Assembly (NCBI GenBank): GCA_037138755.1
Contig: JBAXHT010000001.1
Location: forward strand, 963,805 to 1,027,804
Reading direction: 5' to 3'
From: Armatimonadota bacterium
Lineage (GTDB): Bacteria; Armatimonadota; Fimbriimonadia; Fimbriimonadales; Fimbriimonadaceae
DNA: 64,000 bases
In this document: piece after piece, positions 16,933 to 24,362 of the stretch
Layout: each line of letters begins with the position of its first letter
How positions within the stretch are numbered: position 1 is the stretch's first letter
Notes under the pieces: generated by a model
What the model was told of the DNA's origin: nothing
Database searches by the model: none
Seen by the model: only the letters and a program-made list of their open reading frames with translations
Translations under genes and position numbers: made by a program

Positions 16933-17712
16933 CTAGTTCCAAAACACCTTCTGATAGTCGGCTAGGAATCGATAGTCAAACGAATCCCGCACCCAAAAGT
17001 AGCGATTCTTCGAGTCAACATGAATCCGCACGCCGTGAGGAAGTTCTGCACAGAGTTTGCGATTAACCTCGAGCGTCGAATGGGCCGCCGCCAACTCAGT
17101 TGCAGGACGCTTTGCCAGCGCACGCTTCATATGTGCCACAGCACCCACCCGCTTGCTGGAGTCAATAAAATGAGCCCGCCAATCGTCAAGCTGTTTTCCC
17201 ATGTAAGGGTCCTTCAACCAAATGATCAAAGCGAGGGCCAGCGTCTCTTGATCTTGATGGTTGTCAACTGGAGCGACGACGACGGAGCGCCCCGGAAACT
17301 CGCTCTCCGGACCAACTCGACTGACGGGGACGCCTACGTCTCCCAGCATCGGAATATCGATCACGTTCGAATCTAGCGGCCGAGTCGAACTTGGATTCCA
17401 AATCGTGATTTGTCGAGACTTCGATTCTACGCCCGTACCATCCCCTGGTTTAGGATTACTGTCGGGCGCGCCCGCCGCAACTACTGGCATCGACGGAGAG
17501 TTCATGATTCTCGACTCGATCAAGGCTCCAGATTGAATCTGGTTTTTCACACTCTCGGGGCAGGCATAAACAGTCTCTAGCCGCTGCTTGGCCAGGTTGA
17601 ATTCCTTCTGCTTCCGACTCGGAACAAGCAGCAGCCCGACCGACACTACCACCAACCCACCAAAGAGCCACCCCGCGACCGGAACCCGTTTGGTACTTTG
17701 CGCCCCACTCAT
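16933..17712 (-). CDS. Membrane-anchored protein of unknown function
   Basis: A 259-residue protein I do not recognise. One transmembrane helix lies near the N-terminus (about residues 12-30, VAGWLFGGLVVVSVGLLLVP), after a short basic cytoplasmic end. A proline/glycine-rich linker (about 75-100) leads to a globular part outside the membrane (about 120-259) rich in Trp, His and basic residues, ending DYRFLADYQKVFWN. No catalytic pattern is visible. It stands alone between a convergent hydrolase gene and the coaBC-gmk unit, with no clear Shine-Dalgarno or TANNNT box. Confidence 0.7.
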   Translation of the reverse strand: MSGAQSTKRVPVAGWLFGGLVVVSVGLLLVPSRKQKEFNLAKQRLETVYACPESVKNQIQSGALIESRIMNSPSMPVVAAGAPDSNPKPGDGTGVESKSRQITIWNPSSTRPLDSNVIDIPMLGDVGVPVSRVGPESEFPGRSVVVAPVDNHQDQETLALALIIWLKDPYMGKQLDDWRAHFIDSSKRVGAVAHMKRALAKRPATELAAAHSTLEVNRKLCAELPHGVRIHVDSKNRYFWVRDSFDYRFLADYQKVFWN

Positions 17713-17772
17713 CTATTCAACTGACGAGACGAGTTTACGAAATAGTTCAAACTTTCCGCAATCGGCAAGCTT

Positions 17773-18951
17773 CTAACCTCTAGCCGACAGAATCTGCTCC
17801 CAAAACCACTTCGCACACTGCGCCTTTGAAACCAGCCCACTCGAAACCGTCCGGCCATCCGCAAAAACTAAGTCCAGCCGATTCGTCTCCGTATCAAAAC
17901 CCTGACCAGTCTGGCTCACGTCGTTCGCGGCAATCGCAAATAGCCCCTTGCGCTTCAGCTTCGCCGAAGCAATCGACAAATCCGAAGTGGGCTCGGCCGC
18001 AAAACCAATGACTGTCGCCGAGGGATTCGCCGCAGCCAGAGCCGCGATAATGTCGGGATTCGGAGCCAACTCCAACGAGACCGACTCAGAAGACCGACGC
18101 ATCTTGCCCGAGACCCGGTTCGTCACATGATAATCTGCGACCGCCGCCGCACCGACGATGTAGTCAAAACCCGACAAGCCAAGTGCCGCATCATGCATCT
18201 CATGAGCTGTCTCGACTCGCACAACGGTGGCTCCGGCTGGCAAGCGCGCGGTCTGAGGTCCCGCAACTACCGTGACTTCCGCCCCGAGTCGCAACGCCGA
18301 CCGAGCCAACGCCGAGCCCATCTTGCCCGAAGACCGATTCGTGATGTAACGCACGTCATCAATCGGTTCCCGAGTCGGGCCAGAAGTGATCAAAACGCGC
18401 CGACCCTTCAGAACCGATGACTCAGAAACAACCGAGATGACCGCCGCAACAATCGCAGGAATCGAAGCCAGCTTTCCCTGTCCGTTCTCGCCACAAGCAA
18501 CGTCGCCCTCTAACGGCTCAACGATCTCGGCTCCACGCTCCGCCAACACCGAAAGCGAAGCCTGTGTAGCATCGTGTAGATACATCTGAGGATTCATCGC
18601 CGGAGCCAACACCAAAGGCTTCGTAGAAGCCAGGCAAAGCGTGGTTAACATATCGTCACCCACCCCCCCGGCAAGCTTGTTCAGGGTATTCGCCGTCGCC
18701 GGAGCGACGACGACGACATCCGCCGTTCGTGCCCAATCGATATGCGCCATTCGACCCCGCTCGGGCTCCTCGAAAGTATCAACAAGACATGGCTGCCCGG
18801 TGAGCGCTTCAAACAGTGAAACAGATACAAACTCCTGGGCCGCATCAGTCAGGCAAACTCGGACGGTGAAGCCCGAACGCATCAGCTCACGAGCTAAATC
18901 TGCAGCTCGGTACGCCGCGACGGACCCCGACACGCCGAGAACGGCGTTCAT
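17773..18951 (-). CDS. coaBC: Bifunctional phosphopantothenoylcysteine decarboxylase / phosphopantothenate-cysteine ligase
   Basis: A 392-residue bifunctional enzyme of coenzyme A synthesis. The CoaC flavoprotein part (1-175) has GVSGSVAAYRA for FMN, active-site His70 (MAHIDWA), the PAMN motif (117-120) and Cys153 in VACGENGQGK. The CoaB part (about 178-392) starts RRVLITSGPTREPIDDVRYI with SSGKMG for nucleotide binding. It joins cysteine to 4'-phosphopantothenate and decarboxylates the product. Length is normal for the fused form. The gene overlaps gmk by 4 nt downstream of it, an arrangement common in bacteria, though rpoZ, often found between them, is absent. Confidence 0.95.
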   Translation of the reverse strand: MNAVLGVSGSVAAYRAADLARELMRSGFTVRVCLTDAAQEFVSVSLFEALTGQPCLVDTFEEPERGRMAHIDWARTADVVVVAPATANTLNKLAGGVGDDMLTTLCLASTKPLVLAPAMNPQMYLHDATQASLSVLAERGAEIVEPLEGDVACGENGQGKLASIPAIVAAVISVVSESSVLKGRRVLITSGPTREPIDDVRYITNRSSGKMGSALARSALRLGAEVTVVAGPQTARLPAGATVVRVETAHEMHDAALGLSGFDYIVGAAAVADYHVTNRVSGKMRRSSESVSLELAPNPDIIAALAAANPSATVIGFAAEPTSDLSIASAKLKRKGLFAIAANDVSQTGQGFDTETNRLDLVFADGRTVSSGLVSKAQCAKWFWEQILSARG

Positions 18952-19496
18952 CCCACCAGGCCTTCGAGGACGTCAACGGTGTCTTCCACATCTTGATTGA
19001 CGACAATGTGCTGGTACCTGTCGCGTACCGCCATCTCGTCATGGGCATTCTTCAGCCGCTTTGCGATCGTTGCATCGTCCTCGGTTCCCCGGCCCCGAAT
19101 TCGCCCATCAAGTTCCTCAATCGAAGGGGGCATCAGAAACACTGTAAGCGCATCTGATCGCAACTCCATCGCCGTTAGGGCCCCCTGAACATCTATCTTG
19201 AGAATTGCAATCTTGCCATCCTCCAACAGCGCATCCATGTCGCTCAAGGGTGTGGCATAAAAGTTTCCGTGAACCTCTTTGAACTCCAAGAAGTCTCCAT
19301 CAGCGGCCTTCGATTGAAAGATCTCGCGGGAAACAAAGTTGTAATCCAGCCCATCCAACTCACCCGATCTAGGATCGCGAGTTGTGTAAGCGACGACCCG
19401 AGCAACGTTAGAATTCCGAGCTTGCCAGGCGTTGATCACGGTGTCTTTTCCAACTCCACTTGGTCCGCTCAGTATCACCAATCGTCCCTTGCTCAT
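18948..19496 (-). CDS. gmk: Guanylate kinase
   Basis: A 182-residue guanylate kinase with P-loop GPSGVGKD at residues 11-18, GMP-binding TTRDPRSGELDGLDYNFVS, and the lid region GRIRGRGTEDDATIAKRL. It phosphorylates GMP or dGMP to the diphosphate with ATP, in the cytoplasm. It is the first gene of a two-gene unit with coaBC (4-nt overlap). TAAACT lies 9 nt before the ATG, and a hairpin that ends the neighbouring receptor gene's transcript lies just upstream. Slightly shorter than the roughly 200-residue norm, but all motifs are present. Confidence 0.95.
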   Translation of the reverse strand: MSKGRLVILSGPSGVGKDTVINAWQARNSNVARVVAYTTRDPRSGELDGLDYNFVSREIFQSKAADGDFLEFKEVHGNFYATPLSDMDALLEDGKIAILKIDVQGALTAMELRSDALTVFLMPPSIEELDGRIRGRGTEDDATIAKRLKNAHDEMAVRDRYQHIVVNQDVEDTVDVLEGLVG

Positions 19497-19505
19497 ATCG
19501 AATCT

Positions 19506-19511
19506 AGTTTA
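19506..19511 (-). promoter_or_regulatory. TANNNT -10 box before gmk-coaBC
   Basis: TAAACT on the minus strand, 9 nt before the gmk ATG (19496). It lies directly downstream of the terminator hairpin of the chemotaxis receptor gene, as expected for a separate unit. Confidence 0.45.
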
Positions 19512-19520
19512 CTAATTGAA

Positions 19521-19550
19521 ATTGCCCCTAGAGATCTCTCTAGGGGCAAT
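19521..19550 (-). terminator. Hairpin terminator of the chemotaxis receptor gene
   Basis: A perfect 14-bp inverted repeat (ATTGCCCCTAGAGA and its complement, 2-nt centre) lies 14 nt past the receptor stop. On the minus strand it is followed only by a weak T-rich stretch, so termination may be partial. Confidence 0.6.
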
Positions 19551-19564
19551 CATTCAATCGAAAG

Positions 19565-21520
19565 TTAGGCCGCTTTGTTCTCGTAGATCTCGAACTTAGT
19601 CGTCGTCACACTCGGATCGATCTTGAACTTGCTGACGGCTTCCTGAAGGTCGCCGCTCATTAAGCTCAGATTCGCCGCGGATTCACTTACATCAGTGATT
19701 CCCTTGGTCATCTCCGACGCTCCAGCGGCAGCCTCTTCAGCAATCGCTGCAACGTTGGTGATCGCATGGGTAACTCTTTCGGTACCCTGGGTCATCTCTT
19801 GGCTGGCTTGCAGGTTGTCGCGTGCGGCAAGTGCGACGTTCTCCATGGATGTCGTCGCTTCGTAGGTCACCTTAGCAACTTGGTCTGCGTGGGTCTTCAC
19901 TTTGTCAGCGGAATCAAGGATTTCCTTGAGCGCCTCTCCCGCCAGAGTAGATCGCTTTACGCCGTCCTCAGCTTCATTCGAAGTGGTCTGGATGGCTTCA
20001 ACCGTCTCCTTAACGGTTGATCGAACGCTTCCAATGAGTCCGCCGATTTCCTTGGTTGCAAGGCTGGATTGCTCGGCAAGCTTTCGAACTTCGTCCGCAA
20101 CAACCGCAAATCCACGGCCATGCTCACCCGCTCGGGCGGCTTCAATCGCTGCGTTGAGGGCAAGAAGGTTGGTCTGTGCAGCGATGCTGTCGATGGTCTT
20201 GACGATGTCGCCAATCTTCTGTCCAGCTGCGTCAAGCTCTTGAACCTTGGTTGCAGAGAATTCGATCTGCTCTTTGAGGCGTCCCATCGCAGCGACGGTT
20301 TCGGCAACTGCCTTGTTGCCAGTGGCGGCTGAGGTAGCCATTTCTTTTGCGGCTTCATCAACTTGGGCGATTCCTCGTGACGCTTCTGAAAGAGAAGTCG
20401 AAGCTTCTTCGACCAGGTTAGCCTGCCGCTCACTGCTCTGACCAACTTCAAGGACCTGAGCGTGAAGCTCTTCGACGATAACGGCAACTTCCGAAGCATT
20501 GGACGCAAGCTGATCGCTGCCGGCCGAGATTTCAGAAGACGTAGCGGAGATCTCTTCGGAAGCCGCAGCTACGGTCGAAGAAGTAGACGAGACAACTTCG
20601 GAACTCTGCGCGACGCCGTTGATGATTTTGGATAAGTTTAGTCTGGCATCATTGTATGCATGCACTGCTCTCTGGATTTTGGCAAGCATGTCGTTGAACG
20701 TGCTTGCCATCTGGCCAAGCTCATCCTTACCAGGATTGGGGATTGGTGTTGTTGCCGGAGTAACCTGATATGTGAGGTCGCCATCTTTGAGTGCCAAAAC
20801 ACCGGCTTCCAGTCCAATTGCACACACATTGGAAATCGAGGACAGGCGATCAGCAACGTGCTTAACCGGCGTGACAATCGATTTGGTCAGTAGGAGACCA
20901 GCCACGACGGCAACTGCGACGGCGAAGAATAGCACTGACCACATGACCTTAACCGCAGTTTGACCTGAGGCGGCTGCGCGAGTCTGGGTCTCAAATCCAT
21001 GCTGTGTATTCCAAGCGACGATTGCATCTGTCATCTCGTTGGACGCAGAATACAGTTTGTAACTTTTGTCCAGAAGGGCAACAAGGCTCTCTTGCTTGGC
21101 TCCACTCGAAGCCGCATTGACGAGCTGATCTAGCGAAGTCAAGTACCTTTCTGCTCTCGCCTTGAGCTCAGTAAAGTTTTTCCGATCCTCACTTACTGTA
21201 ATCGTGGGGTCGTAATCTTTCATGCCTTTCTTGAAACTTGCTACGTTCTCAAACAACTCATCCTTGATAGCTGATCGCTCTTGAGGGCTTGCGGAGACGA
21301 ACCGTTCCAGTTGAATATGAGCACCCATTACCGTGTCGTTCATTTCAGAAGCCGCTTGGGTACCCGGAACAACATCTGTTTTGAAGAGATCAAGTTGTTT
21401 CTGGATCTCGCTGAACCCACGAAATCCCGCCAAGCCAAGAAGCCCCTGGAGCGCGAGAACGATGCCGAACGAGAGCGCGAATTTTTGCGCGAGTTTAAGA
21501 TTTGCGAAATACTTTGCCAT
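19565..21520 (-). CDS. Methyl-accepting chemotaxis protein
   Basis: A 651-residue transmembrane receptor. TM1 is at about residues 12-34; a periplasmic helical sensor of about 155 residues resembling four-helix-bundle sensors follows; TM2 is at about 190-212; then a HAMP region and a long cytoplasmic coiled coil. The hairpin tip has the conserved [20 protein letters not shown] and VRKLAEQS motifs that bind CheA and CheW. It should signal an unknown ligand to the chemotaxis system. It forms a single-gene unit: a hairpin terminator follows and TAGGTT lies 5 nt before the ATG. No other che genes are in the window. Confidence 0.95.
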   Translation of the reverse strand: MAKYFANLKLAQKFALSFGIVLALQGLLGLAGFRGFSEIQKQLDLFKTDVVPGTQAASEMNDTVMGAHIQLERFVSASPQERSAIKDELFENVASFKKGMKDYDPTITVSEDRKNFTELKARAERYLTSLDQLVNAASSGAKQESLVALLDKSYKLYSASNEMTDAIVAWNTQHGFETQTRAAASGQTAVKVMWSVLFFAVAVAVVAGLLLTKSIVTPVKHVADRLSSISNVCAIGLEAGVLALKDGDLTYQVTPATTPIPNPGKDELGQMASTFNDMLAKIQRAVHAYNDARLNLSKIINGVAQSSEVVSSTSSTVAAASEEISATSSEISAGSDQLASNASEVAVIVEELHAQVLEVGQSSERQANLVEEASTSLSEASRGIAQVDEAAKEMATSAATGNKAVAETVAAMGRLKEQIEFSATKVQELDAAGQKIGDIVKTIDSIAAQTNLLALNAAIEAARAGEHGRGFAVVADEVRKLAEQSSLATKEIGGLIGSVRSTVKETVEAIQTTSNEAEDGVKRSTLAGEALKEILDSADKVKTHADQVAKVTYEATTSMENVALAARDNLQASQEMTQGTERVTHAITNVAAIAEEAAAGASEMTKGITDVSESAANLSLMSGDLQEAVSKFKIDPSVTTTKFEIYENKAA

Positions 21521-21525
21521 CTGAG

Positions 21526-21531
21526 AACCTA
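21526..21531 (-). promoter_or_regulatory. TANNNT -10 box before the chemotaxis receptor gene
   Basis: TAGGTT on the minus strand, 5 nt before the ATG at 21520. A second AT-rich element (TATAAA on the same strand, about 50 nt upstream) is an alternative that would give a normal leader. Confidence 0.35.
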
Positions 21532-21620
21532 CTGATTAACCGACTACTGACAATAGTTGGCATTTATACCAGCAGTTCTCAAGGGGGAAAGTAGTTTATT
21601 GTTTCTAGAATTTGCTCTTC

Positions 21621-21636
21621 TGGCACACTCCGTGCA
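21621..21636 (+). promoter_or_regulatory. Possible sigma-54 (-24/-12) promoter
   Basis: TGGCAC, five bases plus, then TGCA: GG and GC dinucleotides are separated by exactly 10 nt, as in RpoN promoters. The predicted transcript start lies about 12 nt downstream, within 5 nt of the ATG at 21652. No RpoN gene or activator site is seen in the window, so chance is possible. Confidence 0.3.
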
Positions 21637-21651
21637 GGTAAACCCGCAACC

Positions 21652-21930
21652 ATGACTTCCATCTTTCTTGCAACCGTGATGATTCAACCACGAAACCTCG
21701 TTATCGACGAGGTCAACGTCACGAAGGTTTACGCAGGTCGCCGAGGCATGCGCGTCGTCGAAGAGTTCACCGCCCACGACGCGAACGGCACCGTTAGAAT
21801 CACGGTCTATCCGTTCAACACGAACGTGGATCGAACCCCCGCAATCGTGAAAAAGGGCGACCGAGTCACGATCACCCTTCCAAAGTCGGCTCAGTCGGCA
21901 AAAGTTGCCGTCAGCGACGTCAAATTCTAA
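21652..21930 (+). CDS. Small protein of unknown function
   Basis: A 92-residue protein I do not recognise. The N-terminal dozen residues (MTSIFLATVMIQ) are hydrophobic and could be a short export signal or simply a buried strand. The rest alternates hydrophobic and charged residues like a beta-sandwich (VRITVYPFNTNVDRTP, DRVTITLPKSAQSAKVAV). No motif is visible. It is a single gene facing an outer-membrane-type barrel gene, whose 3' end overlaps it by 11 nt. A -24/-12-like sequence lies directly upstream. Confidence 0.6.
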   Translation: MTSIFLATVMIQPRNLVIDEVNVTKVYAGRRGMRVVEEFTAHDANGTVRITVYPFNTNVDRTPAIVKKGDRVTITLPKSAQSAKVAVSDVKF

Positions 21931-22537
21931 ACGTGTAGCTCAGGACGAACGTGTAGTTTGCGTCAATGCCGATATCGTGCGGCTTCGTGTAGATCCCCTG
22001 TAACACGAGGCCGCTCTTCATGGTGTAGAACAAACTATATGCCGACGAACCTGTTGAATTGCCAGCGTATTCGGCGGAGCAACCCCATTGGTTGCTAAAG
22101 GCGTGATCAAAGCCGAAGACGCCCCTGTCTTCATCGTCGTGTTGATATCCGAAGTGCAAGTTGTAACTCCCGACCGTGTACCGTGCATATTGGAACGTTG
22201 ACACGGCATCCGACGAGAGTCCCTGCCAGCCAAAGCCAAAAGCAAATTTCTCATCTTTTGATCGATACGGCGTGAACTTCAGTCCGAAATTGTGTGAACC
22301 CAAAAAGTCGGTGATCCCGGACACTTCTGCGACATCAAACAATCCGAGAACGTAGTTTTGTGACTGCAGATACTGTCCTGACAATTTAGAATCTGCTGAA
22401 GTGAAATTTTGGTTGAGCTGAAACTCACGATGCCCTAAAACATCAGCAACCGGATAGTTGATTAACGCCGAAACTTGTGCTTTTCCGCTTGCGGCAATGG
22501 CCGCAAAGCCGAAGACAAAAAAGAACCCTTTGTACAT
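21920..22537 (-). CDS. Secreted beta-barrel-like protein of unknown function
   Basis: A 205-residue protein starting at ATG 22537, which gives a proper signal peptide (MYKGFFFVFGFAAIAASGKAQ, likely cut after AQ). Starts further upstream would put non-signal residues first. The mature part is a run of short amphipathic strands rich in Tyr, Phe, Gly and Asn (for example YTVGSYNLHFGYQHDDE) and ends in aromatic-basic YTFRI, close to the C-terminal signature of outer-membrane barrels. It may be an 8- to 10-strand outer-membrane protein. No family is recognised. It is convergent with the small gene at 21652-21930. Confidence 0.7.
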   Translation of the reverse strand: MYKGFFFVFGFAAIAASGKAQVSALINYPVADVLGHREFQLNQNFTSADSKLSGQYLQSQNYVLGLFDVAEVSGITDFLGSHNFGLKFTPYRSKDEKFAFGFGWQGLSSDAVSTFQYARYTVGSYNLHFGYQHDDEDRGVFGFDHAFSNQWGCSAEYAGNSTGSSAYSLFYTMKSGLVLQGIYTKPHDIGIDANYTFVLSYTFRI

Positions 22538-22621
22538 ATCCAAACCCCAAGGGCCGATTCCGGCCCAACGCGTTGGACATTCCATCTGTAATTCGGCTAA
22601 ATCACTGAACCAAATACTGGG

Positions 22622-23929
22622 TTACAGACCTAAAAGAGTCATCAAGCGGCTGACGACTTTTACAGGATCGTGGCGAACCACGTCGCTTTCGCTCATGAAG
22701 TTGCCACTGATCACCCTGAGCCCCATGGCTCGTATGCGGTCGATGTCGGGGTCCACGAGGTTTTGTCCCACTGTTCGGTACTTCTCAAGCGCGTCTTGGG
22801 AGGGAACGCCAGTGTTGACCACGACGTAATCGAACACCTTTTCCTTCACTTGAGCCAGGATTGCGCCGACGTGCTCGCTCGCGCTGAATGAGTCGCTTTC
22901 GCCGGGCTGGGTCATCACGTTGCAGATGTAAACCTTGATTGCCCGGCTCTCTCGCATCGCCGATGCGACGCCGGGGATTAATAGATTTGGAATGACAGAA
23001 GTGTAAACGCTTCCGGGCCCCACGCAGATAAGATCGGCATCGGCGATGGCTTCTAGCGATGGAAGAAATGGCTGGACATTATCTGGCGAGAGTCGGAGCT
23101 CTTTGATACGTCGTCCAGCGGCAACGATCTCCGTTTCTCCTCTGATCTCCAGATCGCCTTCGAGCATCGCCTTAAGGCCGACATGATCGAGGGTCGAAGG
23201 CATCACCTGTCCGCGAATCGCCAGAACTTCGGAAGCAATGTTGATAGCTCGCTCGAAATCACCTTGTGCTTGATCGACTAGGGCCGCGATGAGGAGGTTT
23301 CCCATCGCGTGCCCGCTCAGCGAGCCGCTGTCCTTAAAGCGGTGCTGGAAGAGGTCGGTCATCGCCTTTTCCGCATCCGCAAGGGCAACCAGACAGTTCC
23401 GGATGTCGCCCGGTGGAATCATTCCTTTGTCTTGGATGAGCCGGCCGGATGACCCACCATCGTCTGTGACCGTTACAACTGCGGTGATGTTTGAGGAGTG
23501 CTGCTTCCAACCTCGAAGTAGGGTTGAAAGACCGGTTCCACCTCCCAATGCGACGATCCGGGGACCCGAGGCAAGTTGTTGACGGCGTACGTAAACGTCT
23601 ACTCGTCCACCCTTCATCGAAGGGTTGAGAGTTTCGATCACATGGATGAATGCGAGGCGGATCGCCAGTAGCATCAGGGCCGCACCAAGAAGAAGAAGAG
23701 CTGCGCCAACCCAGTGAATAGCTAAATCTGCTTGGTCGGCATCGGCAAAGCTTCCTATTGCTGTCCCTGCCGCGGAGTGGAGCTCTCGAGTAAGACCCTG
23801 AATTTGGACATTGAACGCCATCAGTGAGCCGACAAGCGTCCCGATGAACCCGACCAGAAGAAGGAAAAAAGCTCGCCAAACTCCGACCGTGGGAGCGAGC
23901 GCATGCCGGAGTTTGTGTCGCCGGATCAC
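22622..23929 (-). CDS. yvcK: Membrane-anchored YvcK/CofD-like gluconeogenesis factor
   Basis: A 435-residue protein whose main part (about 118-435) is a YvcK domain of the CofD-like family: IVALGGGTGLSTLLRG, TVTDDGGSSGRL, PPGDIRNCLVAL and GHAMGNLL are hallmark motifs. YvcK binds UDP-GlcNAc and links carbon metabolism to cell-wall synthesis in Gram-positive bacteria. Unlike the soluble, roughly 320-residue Bacillus protein, this one has an added N-terminus with two transmembrane helices (about 18-42 and 70-95). It overlaps the small membrane protein gene upstream by 4 nt (ATGA). The usual RapZ and WhiA neighbours are not here. Confidence 0.9.
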   Translation of the reverse strand: MIRRHKLRHALAPTVGVWRAFFLLLVGFIGTLVGSLMAFNVQIQGLTRELHSAAGTAIGSFADADQADLAIHWVGAALLLLGAALMLLAIRLAFIHVIETLNPSMKGGRVDVYVRRQQLASGPRIVALGGGTGLSTLLRGWKQHSSNITAVVTVTDDGGSSGRLIQDKGMIPPGDIRNCLVALADAEKAMTDLFQHRFKDSGSLSGHAMGNLLIAALVDQAQGDFERAINIASEVLAIRGQVMPSTLDHVGLKAMLEGDLEIRGETEIVAAGRRIKELRLSPDNVQPFLPSLEAIADADLICVGPGSVYTSVIPNLLIPGVASAMRESRAIKVYICNVMTQPGESDSFSASEHVGAILAQVKEKVFDYVVVNTGVPSQDALEKYRTVGQNLVDPDIDRIRAMGLRVISGNFMSESDVVRHDPVKVVSRLMTLLGL

Positions 23930-24318
23930 TCTTTCTCGTCAGGCAAAAACACGCCTAACGCTCCGTTGATTGCAGAAATGAGGAGCGAAGCCACAAACGC
24001 TGCCGCAAACCCCTTGATTCCGTCATCAACGATCTTAAACCCAAGCTCGAACCTCGCAGCGAAGTACAAAACAGCCGCGTTGACAACTAGCGAGAATAGA
24101 CCCAATGTGAGGCAGCTCAGCGGCAGAGTGATCAGCTTCAACAGCTTGCCGAGTGTGACGTTCAGAAATGCCAGCAGAGCCACGCCAATCATCAAGGTGA
24201 AAAACTGCTGAACCCCGCTAGCGTTCGCCTGAAAGCCAAGCCCCAAAGCCTGACAAAGAAGGGAGGCGGCAAACACAGAAACAGCTAGAAGCACCCACCG
24301 GATGAAGACTCGTTTCAT
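23926..24318 (-). CDS. Phage-holin-family (PF04020-like) small membrane protein
   Basis: A 130-residue protein with four closely spaced hydrophobic helices (about 6-25, 36-52, 64-87, 95-120), matching the small membrane family named after phage holins but found widely in chromosomes; the TLGLFSLVVNAAVLYFAARF stretch is typical. No role is established, and there is no sign of a prophage around it. It is followed with a 4-nt overlap by the YvcK-like gene, so they are likely made together. Confidence 0.75.
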   Translation of the reverse strand: MKRVFIRWVLLAVSVFAASLLCQALGLGFQANASGVQQFFTLMIGVALLAFLNVTLGKLLKLITLPLSCLTLGLFSLVVNAAVLYFAARFELGFKIVDDGIKGFAAAFVASLLISAINGALGVFLPDEKE

Positions 24319-24348
24319 GTTCGCTCATTCCTATTATGGCGCGGGTCA

Positions 24349-24354
24349 TACTCT
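24349..24354 (+). promoter_or_regulatory. TANNNT -10 box before mutS
   Basis: TACTCT, 8 nt before the ATG at 24363. The spacing supports 24363 rather than the earlier in-frame ATG at 24336 as the true start of mutS. Confidence 0.45.
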
Positions 24355-24362
24355 TAAGGTTC

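Noticed and set aside
23926-24318. The holin-family protein as a sign of a prophage
   Set aside because: The family name is historical; neighbours are housekeeping genes and no phage structural, lysis or integrase genes are present.
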